Shown here: positions 17,526 through 25,009 of the stretch, in pieces
Layout: every line of letters starts with the position of its first letter
How positions within the stretch are numbered: position 1 is the first letter of the stretch
DNA from: Planctomycetota bacterium
Lineage (GTDB): Bacteria; Planctomycetota; Planctomycetia; Planctomycetales; Planctomycetaceae
DNA length: 56,873 nt
Direction: 5' to 3'
Assembly: GCA_027623235.1 (NCBI GenBank)
Contig: JAQBVJ010000036.1
Location: forward strand, 1 to 56,873
Program-made: the position numbers and the translations under genes
The notes under the pieces: model-generated
Databases searched by the model: none
What the model was told of the DNA's origin: nothing
What the model saw: the letters and a program-made list of their open reading frames with translations, nothing else

Positions 17526-18521
17526 TCATTTGGTGCGAGTCTCGCTGTCTGGTTTGGCTGCGACCGGGGCCGATTCAGGTGCGTCGGCAGGCGGCACCGC
17601 GGGCACAGGCACTAACAGCTCGGCAGGCTCTAACAGGTCGACAGGCTCGGGAACCGCAGCGACTGCCGGTCTCGGATCTTTGAACAGATATTGTTCATTC
17701 AATGACACAACCTGTTTCGTTCTGGTCTGGTACTGCCGTTCTCCGACGAGAGGCACTTTCAGGCGAGCCCCAACGAACCGGGGTGACTCGAAGACGGTGC
17801 CGCTTTGAAACGGCCCCACTCCGAAAAACCACGACTCGTGAACGGTGCTCCTGGCAACGGACATGCCGGACTGCCAGATTCTTCCTCCGGTCTCCGCGTC
17901 GTACGCAAAGACAAATACCTTCGCGGCCCCCGCCTGATTATTCTTTCGGGCGAACGAAATCTCCGGAATCGTCGGGATGGATGGAGCGGCCGGCATCATT
18001 GAGGCGGCCTGGTTCAACAGGTTGTTCGACGGAATTCCGTACGAAACCTCATGCGAGTCCGTGCCGAGCGCACCGAGCCGAGGCTCCACCACGATTTCGG
18101 CTTCCTTACGGCTTTCGACGAGCAAACACCCCGCCGCGGTTAACTGGTTTCTCAGCGAGCTGACGACGTACGGAGCGTTGACGAAGGTCACGGCTTTGCC
18201 GGTCGACAGGTTTGTCGCATCCAGGTAGCACCGACGCCCGGCCAACGGCATGAAGTCGATTCGGCCGACCGATCGGTCAACGGCATCGGACAGAACCAGC
18301 TGCTCTGTTGCGGAGATGCTCGTCGTCTTGCCGCAGCCGGAAAGCGAAACCGTAAACAGCAGCAGCCCGGCCAGCGGAATGATTGAGACCCGCCGGGTGT
18401 CCAGATCGCCCCGGCGCGAGCGGGCCCTGGACCGACGAAGGCAGACCGTCATCAGACGGAGCAGCCAATCGTGAGCCAGTCGGAGCCAGTCCGACGCGCA
18501 GGAAGATCGAGAGGGCGTCAT
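17526..18521 (-). CDS. Lipoprotein, DUF6655-like
   Basis: The 331-aa product has a lipobox at about residues 60-63 (LSGC, in AGLLLFTVSLSGCGKTTSISATEQLVLSDAVDRS). The phrase ATEQLVLSDAVDRSVGRIDF matches a planctomycete family I recall as DUF6655, with later segments FVNAPYVVSSLRNQLTAAGC, EIVVEPRLGALGTDSHEV and YGIPSNNLLNQAASM. The last 40 residues are Pro/Ala-rich. The true start may be downstream of the first ATG, nearer the lipobox, because a 45-residue Arg-rich leader is unusual. Outer-envelope role unknown. Confidence 0.75.
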   Translation of the reverse strand: MTPSRSSCASDWLRLAHDWLLRLMTVCLRRSRARSRRGDLDTRRVSIIPLAGLLLFTVSLSGCGKTTSISATEQLVLSDAVDRSVGRIDFMPLAGRRCYLDATNLSTGKAVTFVNAPYVVSSLRNQLTAAGCLLVESRKEAEIVVEPRLGALGTDSHEVSYGIPSNNLLNQAASMMPAAPSIPTIPEISFARKNNQAGAAKVFVFAYDAETGGRIWQSGMSVARSTVHESWFFGVGPFQSGTVFESPRFVGARLKVPLVGERQYQTRTKQVVSLNEQYLFKDPRPAVAAVPEPVDLLEPAELLVPVPAVPPADAPESAPVAAKPDSETRTK

Positions 18522-18880
18522 GGAAAATCGTCCGCCGGATACGCGGACAACAAATACAGGTGGGGGAAATTCCGGCTTCTGAGCGAAGCGGATCTGGTGG
18601 GGGAGGAACTATAGCCCGAGCCGGGATCCTCACCAACACGAGATCAGGGCGATTGACTCACCAGAAATCGGCGTCTCCACGCAGGCCGACGTCGCGGTCC
18701 CTGTTCCGGGCACGACCGACACGACCGGTCCACGCTGCGGAACTGCGAACTCCTGCCAGACTTTCCTGAAGGAACACCGCGGACTCTGAGGGATTCTCCT
18801 CATCTCGATGCTTTGCGCACGTAGGTTTGAGTGCCTGAACACAGCCGTGCCCAGGAACCGCGCATTGCAGGGAGTTTCCC
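18522..18880. other. 359-bp divergent intergenic region
   Basis: Promoter region for the lipoprotein gene (minus) and the HlyD-like operon (plus). I see no gene or clear repeat. A purine-rich GCAGGGAG lies 5-8 bases before the GTG start at 18881. Confidence 0.45.
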
Positions 18881-20347
18881 GTGGACAGCAGCCTGCCAAC
18901 CCAGCCAGGTTTCGAGACATCCTCGAAGACCCCTGCGCCGGGATCTGGAGCAGCCATCCCGGGAATCGACGCGACCATCAGTGATCTGCAGGGCCAGTCC
19001 TCGGCGAAGCAGTCCTCGGCGAAGCAGTCTGAGCCGGCTCCGACAAAGCCCGTTGGATTTCAGGCCGAGCTTCCGCAACTCGCGAAGCAGATCGACGCCG
19101 CGTCGAAGGCAGCTCACCTGGCGTCGCCGGCCGCGAGTCCACCACCGAAACGACCGAAGGGGCGACTCATCATCGGCTCCTTCCTGATGGGCATCCTCCT
19201 CGCCGGATTTTACATCGTGTGGGACGGCGTCTTCCGCTACCAGTCGTACGGAGTCGTCGATGCGAACCGCCTGCCCATCCGAGCCGCCGAGCCTGGCGTT
19301 ATCCAGCGCGTCTACGTCGCCGAGGGCGATCGGGTCCGCACGGGCGACCTGCTCCTCGTCATGGACAGTACCGATCTGCAAAGGCGACTCGCGCAGACTC
19401 AGGACGATCTCGCGCTGGGCGAAGCGCAGCTCGACGCGCTGATGGCCGATCTGCGGCGAAGTCTCAAGCAGGGAGTCAGGGCTCACGAAGCCGACTCCGA
19501 AGATTTTTCCGCCGAGTACTTCGAACTGGCCAGCAAGCTGCGAGCACACCGCGCCGAACTCGAGCGGCTCAACCGGAACCTCGCGCGAGCCATCGATCTG
19601 AAACAGAAAGACGTCATCAGCGAAGAGCAGTACGAAGACATCCACTTTGCGCAGACCGGCGAGAAAGAACTCGTCGAAATGCTCGAGGAAGCCGTCGAGC
19701 ATCTCCGTCGCCGCACGCGGCTTGCCAAACCGGAACTGGAAATCACGATCGACCAGATCCGCCCGGCACTGGTCCGGATCGACAACTACAAACGTGAGCT
19801 GCTGCGTATCCGCGACGACATCGCCCGCAAACAGATCGTCTCGCCGCTGTCCGGCATCGTCGTCAAACGGCAATGCCTCACCAGTCGCTGGGTCGAGACT
19901 TCCGAAGTCCTCATGGAAATCGTCGAGGAAGGCTCGTCACAACCGGTGATCTACCTCTCGCAGCACGACACGCTTCAACTGGAGCCCGGCCAGGACATCA
20001 ACATTCACATCCTGCCTCACCACAAACCACTCGAATGTACCGTCGAGCGGGTCGGTGCGGAATACGTCCCCGTGCCACTATCCATCGAGCGGTTTTACGG
20101 CAAGAACGAAAACGTTCTGCCGGTCTTCCTCAAATCAAAATACCTGGTCGAGCTCCCGCCAGGAGCCACGATCCGCGTGCCACACTCGATGAACGAGCTC
20201 GACCCAGGCCTGGCACCAGGGAACAAACCCACGCCAGGCGAAGAGGAGTCCGGTTTCCAACTCTCCTCAGAAAACCTCGGAAAACGAAACGCGACTCCAC
20301 CAGACCGAATCAGCTTGAACCTCCTCGACAACATCCGCCACGACTGA
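18881..20347 (+). CDS. HlyD/Alg44-like periplasmic adaptor, membrane anchored
   Basis: The 488-aa protein starts at a GTG with GGGAG upstream. Residues 1-95 are a low-complexity cytosolic region, including a short duplicated QSSAKQ block (15-bp DNA repeat). A single TM helix follows (LIIGSFLMGILLAGFYIVW, about 96-114). Then come a biotinyl-lipoyl-type half (AAEPGVIQRVYVAEGDRVRTGDLLLVMD, about 134-165), a coiled-coil hairpin (about 170-310), the second lipoyl half (IVSPLSGIVVKR) and a beta-barrel (PVIYLSQHDTLQLEPGQDINIHIL). This is the membrane-fusion topology of HlyD and of the C-terminal part of alginate Alg44. Next to a PilZ-like protein and a GT2 it is likely the periplasmic part of a polysaccharide exporter. 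Confidence 0.88.
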   Translation: MDSSLPTQPGFETSSKTPAPGSGAAIPGIDATISDLQGQSSAKQSSAKQSEPAPTKPVGFQAELPQLAKQIDAASKAAHLASPAASPPPKRPKGRLIIGSFLMGILLAGFYIVWDGVFRYQSYGVVDANRLPIRAAEPGVIQRVYVAEGDRVRTGDLLLVMDSTDLQRRLAQTQDDLALGEAQLDALMADLRRSLKQGVRAHEADSEDFSAEYFELASKLRAHRAELERLNRNLARAIDLKQKDVISEEQYEDIHFAQTGEKELVEMLEEAVEHLRRRTRLAKPELEITIDQIRPALVRIDNYKRELLRIRDDIARKQIVSPLSGIVVKRQCLTSRWVETSEVLMEIVEEGSSQPVIYLSQHDTLQLEPGQDINIHILPHHKPLECTVERVGAEYVPVPLSIERFYGKNENVLPVFLKSKYLVELPPGATIRVPHSMNELDPGLAPGNKPTPGEEESGFQLSSENLGKRNATPPDRISLNLLDNIRHD

Positions 20348-20360
20348 GTGCGCTGTCTGC

Positions 20361-20449
20361 AGCGCAAAGTCGCGAAGACGCAAAGGACCGCAAAGAAGAA
20401 AAGCCCGAGCACCTCTTTGCGAATCTCTGCGCCTTCGCGTCTTTGCGCT
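20361..20449. repeat. Long imperfect palindrome (GCGCAAAG family), copy 2
   Basis: 36-base arms 20361-20396 (AGCGCAAAGTCGCG...) and 20414-20449 (...TCTTTGCGCT) with a 17-base loop. It fills the 125-bp gap between the HlyD-like and PilZ-like genes of one presumed operon. Same family as 15000-15096. Confidence 0.88.
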
Positions 20450-20472
20450 GAGCGGCCGCGCACCCCGAAAAA

Positions 20473-21414
20473 ATGTCCAACCCGATCACGATCTCAGACA
20501 CGGCCACCAGCGAGGCGTCGACCTCGACGGATCCCGCTGCGCCGCTCGGACCGGGAATCAACCTGGGAGAACTCGGAGAGCTTCGACGCCGGAATTCCGC
20601 GAGAAGCAAAGAGCGGTTTCAGCTCGAACGACCCGCCGCGCTGATTCCGGTTTCTCTCGACGGAATGCTGGATCACACCCGGCAGATTTCCGGATCGTCG
20701 CGCGAGATCAGCCTGGCGGGAATTTCTATTGAGGTCCCGACCGGCTCGTTTCACGCCTCGCAACCGCTGCTGCTCGGACTGCACCTTGAAGGCGAGGGCG
20801 AGGGCGCGGCCTGGGCGGGACTCATCGTCCGGCGTGTCGAGCAGCTGGAATCCGGCTCGACTTTGGTCGGAGCCGACTTCGGTGGCCCCGCGAGCGATGT
20901 TCTCTCGGCGGGATCACTCGTGCCGAGCTTCGATCAGAACCTCCTCGCGTTCACGCTGCCGGAATCGCCGGCCGTCTACGACAACTGGGCCGCCGCGGGC
21001 GTCATGCAGAAAGTGCTTCTCGACAAAGCAATGGTCTGCCCGCAGTGCGGAGCTCTCCCGACGTTCCGCAACGCGTGCCGCAAGTGCGGTTCCGGGCGAG
21101 TCACCAACGACCGGCTCATCCACCACTTCGCGTGTGCTCACGTCGACTTCGTGCAGGAGTTTGAAACCGGAGACGGGCAGCTTGTGTGCCCGAAGTGCCG
21201 ATTGAAAAAGCTCGTCATCGGATCCGACTTTGAGTATCTCATTGGCGAGTACCGCTGCCAGAGCTGTGCGTGGCGCGACAGCGACATCCAGCTTTACGGT
21301 CACTGCCTGCGCTGCAACAACCGCTTCGAATCTCACCAGGCCCGCGAGCAGGAGCTGCATCAATACCATGTTCACCGACTGGATCCACTGGCAGTCACAG
21401 CTCGACTGGGGTGA
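20473..21414 (+). CDS. PilZ-like domain joined to a TackOD1-like zinc domain
   Basis: The 313-aa protein has a first half resembling PilZ: an Arg-rich start RFQLERPAALIPVS (about residues 49-62) and REISLAGISIEVP (about 77-89), the place of the D/NxSxxG c-di-GMP motif, with Glu for the usual Asp. From about residue 185 come closely spaced CxxC pairs: CPQCG, CRKCG, HHFACAH, CPKCRLKKLVIGSDFEYL, YRCQSC and GHCLRCNN. The spacing and the HHF...CxH...CPKC...L.IG.DFEY order match the TackOD1 output domain as I recall it. The end overlaps the next gene's start by 47 bp. The probable role is to sense c-di-GMP and control the glycosyltransferase; the binding is inferred. Confidence 0.75.
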   Translation: MSNPITISDTATSEASTSTDPAAPLGPGINLGELGELRRRNSARSKERFQLERPAALIPVSLDGMLDHTRQISGSSREISLAGISIEVPTGSFHASQPLLLGLHLEGEGEGAAWAGLIVRRVEQLESGSTLVGADFGGPASDVLSAGSLVPSFDQNLLAFTLPESPAVYDNWAAAGVMQKVLLDKAMVCPQCGALPTFRNACRKCGSGRVTNDRLIHHFACAHVDFVQEFETGDGQLVCPKCRLKKLVIGSDFEYLIGEYRCQSCAWRDSDIQLYGHCLRCNNRFESHQAREQELHQYHVHRLDPLAVTARLG

Positions 21415-22654
21415 AGTCGCGCTGCTTCTGCTGGGAACGCTCCTGGTGGACTGCCCCCGCTACACCTTCGCCCGCGTGCTGATGTTTGTCTGGGACTTTT
21501 TCAAAGACCTGGGCAACTGGTTCCGCGGCATCGACGACCCCACGACTTACGACTATTGCCCGTCCGTGTGCGTCATCCTGGCCGGCTATAACGAAGGCCG
21601 ATCCGTCGCGACGGCCATCGAGTCGCTCGTCGGTTCGTATCCGCGCTTACAAATCGTCGTCGTTGACGATGGCTCGCTGGACGACATGCACTACTGGGCG
21701 AGGCCTTACGGAACCAGCCACGACGACGTCCTGGTCCTCGGCCGCAAAGCACGAGGCGGCAAGTCCTCGGCGATGAACTTTGCCCTGCCGTACACGCGAG
21801 CCGAAATCGTCATCACGGTCGACTGCGATTCGAGCTTCCACCCGACGGCACTGTGGGAGTGCGTGCAGTACTTCAAAGATCCGGAAGTCGGAGCCGTCTC
21901 AGCGACGGTCTTTGCCCGCAACCCTTACGTCAATCTGTGTACCTGGCTGCAGGCGTACGAGTATCTCCACTCGATCTTCATTGGCCGCATGGTGGCCGAG
22001 CGGATCGGCGTGCTCGGCATCACCTCCGGAGCCTTCGCGTGCCTCCGCCGGGAAGCCGTCGAAAGAACGCTCGGCTGGGACGTCGGACCGGGCGAGGACC
22101 TGGACCTCACGCTGAGGATCCGCAAACTCGGCTACAAAGTCCGCTGTGCTCCCTACGCCGACTGCCTCACCGACCTCCCCACGAAATTCCGAGCCCTCTG
22201 GAAACAGCGGCTCCGCTGGGAAGAGGGAGCGGTCGTCCGGCAGCACTGCCGGAAACACCTGGACATGGCCGACCCGACCAACAAAGCCTTCCGCTGGGAA
22301 AACTTCTTCGTCTCGTTCGAGCTGATTCTGGTCAACCTGGTCTTCGGCTACGTGATCCTGTTTTATCTGGCGTGGCTGTGGATCAACTGGCCTCACCACG
22401 TCCTGCAAATCTGCATCACGTTCTATGCGTGGACGGTCTTTCTGGAAATGATCCACGTCGTCACGCTGTTTTACTACAGCCGAAACCGCCTGGAACACCT
22501 GGTAACCTGCCTGATCTTCCCCCTGGCCCCGCTGTATCAGCTCTTCCTGATCGCCAACCGAATCGTGGCCTACACAAGAGAAATCCTCTGGCGAACATCC
22601 TTCAAGGACAATTTCGTGCCGAAGCACGTGAGAGACGTCACATGGAAGTGGTGA
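21368..22654 (+). CDS. Processive family 2 glycosyltransferase (cellulose/hyaluronan synthase-like)
   Basis: The 428-aa protein begins MFTDWIHWQSQLDW with a TM helix, then the GT2 domain: ILAGYNEGRSV (about 62-72), IVVVDDGS (about 92-99), TVDCDSSF (DxD metal site), TSGAFACLRREA, GEDLDLTLRIRKLGY (acceptor/catalytic acid region) and QRLRWEEG (QxxRW, marker of processive synthases). Four or so C-terminal TM helices close the channel. There is no fused PilZ domain, unlike BcsA, which fits a separate PilZ-like regulator upstream. The start at 21368 overlaps the upstream gene by 47 bp. The polymer made is unknown. Confidence 0.92.
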   Translation: MFTDWIHWQSQLDWGEVALLLLGTLLVDCPRYTFARVLMFVWDFFKDLGNWFRGIDDPTTYDYCPSVCVILAGYNEGRSVATAIESLVGSYPRLQIVVVDDGSLDDMHYWARPYGTSHDDVLVLGRKARGGKSSAMNFALPYTRAEIVITVDCDSSFHPTALWECVQYFKDPEVGAVSATVFARNPYVNLCTWLQAYEYLHSIFIGRMVAERIGVLGITSGAFACLRREAVERTLGWDVGPGEDLDLTLRIRKLGYKVRCAPYADCLTDLPTKFRALWKQRLRWEEGAVVRQHCRKHLDMADPTNKAFRWENFFVSFELILVNLVFGYVILFYLAWLWINWPHHVLQICITFYAWTVFLEMIHVVTLFYYSRNRLEHLVTCLIFPLAPLYQLFLIANRIVAYTREILWRTSFKDNFVPKHVRDVTWKW

Positions 22655-22662
22655 GCCGGGCA

Positions 22663-22737
22663 GGGTGCGTCTTGACGCACCGTTTCGACTAGCATCCAAT
22701 TCGTAAGCCGACCGGACGGTGCGTCGCGACGCACCCT
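22663..22737. repeat. Palindromic repeat (GGTGCGTC-GACGCACC family)
   Basis: Two near-identical hairpins, GGGTGCGTCTTGACGCACC (22663-22681) and GGTGCGTCGCGACGCACCCT (22718-22737), also pair with each other. The element follows the glycosyltransferase stop by 8 bp. A half copy lies at 24557-24576. Confidence 0.85.
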
Positions 22738-22812
22738 ACATTGACTGAACACGACGACGTTCACCAGGAATCGAGCTTGGTCATTTCCAAGGGCCATCGC
22801 GTCAATTCGTCG

Positions 22813-23133
22813 TTAGTCCTTCAGCAGATCGTCCCACCCGGCAGCGTGCGATTTCTTGATCGCGCGATTGGACAGTTTCCGGTTAGAGAGCTTTTGCCAC
22901 AGTCGGATATCTTGTTTCGATACTCCATCCATTCCTTTCACTCCCGCTTCTTCTTCAGCCGGGTCTAGAAACGTCAAATTCCGCGTCTTCAATGCTACTG
23001 AACTTGCGGACCGGCCAGGCTCATCCGCGAGATCCTTAACATCGGTCACAGTCGCAGTGCCTGCCCTTGATGCTCCAGGCCTTAGATACAGCAAGAAAGT
23101 TACACCACCAAATTGACCTTCTGTCCATCTCAT
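22813..23133 (-). CDS. Possible 106-aa hypothetical protein
   Basis: An ATG-started frame with a charged, ordinary composition (…LYLRPGASRAGT…TDVKDLADEP…FLDPAEEEAGVKGMD…AAGWDDLLKD). I do not recognise it. It lies in a 950-bp region with transposase debris and several palindromes and has lower GC than its neighbours, so it may be foreign or chance. No strong ribosome site. Confidence 0.25.
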   Translation of the reverse strand: MRWTEGQFGGVTFLLYLRPGASRAGTATVTDVKDLADEPGRSASSVALKTRNLTFLDPAEEEAGVKGMDGVSKQDIRLWQKLSNRKLSNRAIKKSHAAGWDDLLKD

Positions 23134-23358
23134 AGTTCCAGCCCCACAACTGAAGCACTACGCAAAGATCCGTGGAGCCTCCCGAAAAGGCTCGTCGAAG
23201 TTTGCGAAAACTTTAAGTGTGAGAAAGTCGCTTGGGTAGTCGTCCAATCTCTAAATTCTGGCCAGACGCAGAAAGTGGGATGTGATGTCAGTTCTGCATG
23301 GATGGAACGACTGCGGAGATGGAGATACTGTCAAATGTCGTGGCCTGAAGCTGAGTCG

Positions 23359-23478
23359 GGCGGCGTTTTCGTGCAGGGTTCCGTCGATGAATTGTCGTCC
23401 CTGGATGACGAGCGTGATTTGTTTGTAGCCTCGGAGTCTTCTCCATTTCCTTGAGGAAGATTCGGCGAGCTTGAACAT
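23359..23478 (-). pseudogene. C-terminal remnant of an IS256/mutator-type transposase
   Basis: Forty codons from the ATG at 23476-23478 read KLAESSSRKWRRLRGYKQ followed by ITLVIQGRQFIDGTLHENAA. The order 'W-R-R-L-[RN]-G...I.G..F.DG' is what I recall at the end of IS256-family transposases. The catalytic part is missing upstream, where a palindrome (23499-23520) and unrelated sequence begin. The frame then runs on to a TAG at 23251 without family likeness. Confidence 0.42.
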
Positions 23479-23498
23479 CTGTGAGAGGTCGCGGGTGG

Positions 23499-23520
23499 CA
23501 CTGGTTGCTCGCAACCAGTG
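23499..23520. repeat. 22-bp hairpin beside the transposase remnant
   Basis: Arms CACTGGTTGC and GCAACCAGTG separated by TC. A further CACTGGTTGC half lies about 23576-23586. This is intergenic repeat material between the remnant and the SDR gene. Confidence 0.75.
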
Positions 23521-23606
23521 TCGCGGAGCGACAAGAGGTCGTGCTGCCAGGTGACAGCTCTTGCGGCTGTGCCGCACTGGTTGCAAACACCAGACGTCGC
23601 ACCTGC

Positions 23607-24374
23607 TCACCCGAGGTTCGCGAGGATCCCTCCGTCGACCACGACCACTGAGCCTGTCATGTAGCTGCCGGCTTCGCTGGCCAGCAGGAGGGCGGGGCCG
23701 ATGAGTTCTGCTGTGTCGCCCCAGCGTTTCAGGGCGGTGCGGTTGCCGATCAGCTCTCGCTGTTCTGCGGTCAGTTTGGCGGCTGGCAGGTCGGTCAGGA
23801 ATGGGCCGGGGGCGAGGCAGTTGACGGTGATCCCGGATGTCCCCAGCTCGAGGGCCTGGGCTCTTGCCATGCCAATCAGGCCGGCCTTGGTGGCCGCGTA
23901 AACGCTTCGAGCAGGGGCCGCCGCGAGAGCCACGATCGACGAGATGTGGATGACTCGGCCCCAGCCTCGCTGCTTCATGGCCGGGACGAAGGCTCTGGTG
24001 AGGGCCATGCAGCTGGAAAGGTTGAGCTGCACGATCTCGTCCCACGCGTCGTCCTCAATCGAGTCGACCAGTTGCGGGTTATTGCTGCCGGCATTGTTGA
24101 CGACGATGTCGATGGCCTCGAACTTTTCGTTGGTCGCCGCGACGAGAGACTCGACATCCTGGCGGTTGGACAGGTCGGCGACAGCGAACTCGATGCGGCG
24201 TCCGGTGGCCTCGCGAATCTCGGCGGCAGCGGCTTCGAGCTCGCCGGCATTCCGGCTGCAGATCATCACATCGGCTCCGTGTTCAGCGAAGCCCAGGGCC
24301 ATGGCTTTGCCCAGCCCCTTGCTTCCGCCAGTAATGAGAGCGGTCCTGCCCGTGAGATCAAAACGACTTTTCAT
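23607..24374 (-). CDS. Short-chain dehydrogenase/reductase
   Basis: The 255-aa protein has all classical SDR marks: TGGSKGLGKA (TGxxxGxG, residues 15-24), NNAGS (about 92-96), the catalytic Ser in HISSIVAL (about 145), YAATK (YxxxK, about 158-162) and the PG motif after LAPGPFLTDL. The end VVDGG is typical of FabG/gluconate-5-dehydrogenase-like enzymes. It should reduce or oxidise a small hydroxy/keto substrate with NAD(P); the true substrate is not evident. The neighbours give no pathway. Confidence 0.9.
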   Translation of the reverse strand: MKSRFDLTGRTALITGGSKGLGKAMALGFAEHGADVMICSRNAGELEAAAAEIREATGRRIEFAVADLSNRQDVESLVAATNEKFEAIDIVVNNAGSNNPQLVDSIEDDAWDEIVQLNLSSCMALTRAFVPAMKQRGWGRVIHISSIVALAAAPARSVYAATKAGLIGMARAQALELGTSGITVNCLAPGPFLTDLPAAKLTAEQRELIGNRTALKRWGDTAELIGPALLLASEAGSYMTGSVVVVDGGILANLG

Positions 24375-24450
24375 GAGACGATCCTGAGAGAGATGGACGG
24401 AGTCGGTGCTTGCAGAATCTTAAGGCGAGCGGTCGAAAAAGACGGACCAC

Positions 24451-24519
24451 AATACAAGCACGAAGCGCCAGCGAGTGAAGCCGAAACTCACTCTCTTGCT
24501 TGCGCTCCGTGCTGGTATG
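24451..24519. repeat. Imperfect palindrome with AGCACGAAGCGC arms
   Basis: The left arm 24451-24477 (AATACAAGCACGAAGCGC...) pairs imperfectly with 24489-24519 (...GCGCTCCGTGCTGGTATG). With the half-hairpin at 24557-24576 it is all I see in the 635-bp gap 24375-25009 before the giant secreted protein; no gene is supported in that gap. Confidence 0.7.
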
Positions 24520-24556
24520 TTCCTACTGGCCGGTCGCCTAAACACATCGCCAGGAA

Positions 24557-24576
24557 GGTGTGTCGGGACGCACCCT
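24557..24576. repeat. Half copy of the GACGCACC hairpin family
   Basis: GGTGTGTCGGGACGCACCCT matches the right hairpin at 22718-22737 except at a few bases. Confidence 0.65.
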
Positions 24577-25009
24577 GAATCCCGCAGAGGAAGAAAACAG
24601 CGAGCACCAGGCGAGCGGTTTGAGTTTTTCTTCATGAGATTTGTTGTCGGCCGTGAACTGAATTTGAGAAACGGATCGCCCTGCTCACGCGTCAAACTCG
24701 GCACCGTGAAGGAGCGGGTCGATGGGACTCGACACGTGCCAGGAAGCATTCCTGGACGCATCCAGGCAGAAATCTCGAAGTTGTCCGCCGATCCGGAGCG
24801 TACCTGACAGGCCTGTCGCGAGTTTGAGCTCACCAATCGACACGCTGAATCCAGCACCCAACTCCGGCCGCGGCGGGTTTCCGACCTGTTGTGTCGCGAC
24901 GCGAATTGCAGGTTGTCAGTCATGGTAAAAGCTCGTTTACATCGGTCGCCGGGAATGCCAGTATGATTTGCGGCGGGCCTTCACGAAAACACAGCAGAGA
25001 ATGGTATTG

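Noticed and set aside
21899..22699. A 266-codon minus-strand frame opposite the glycosyltransferase
   Set aside because: Shadow of the GT2 coding strand; no ribosome site or motif.
24420..24923. A 167-codon minus-strand frame in the gap before the giant protein
   Set aside because: No domain, Ser/Arg-rich, crosses two palindromic repeats; read as non-coding.
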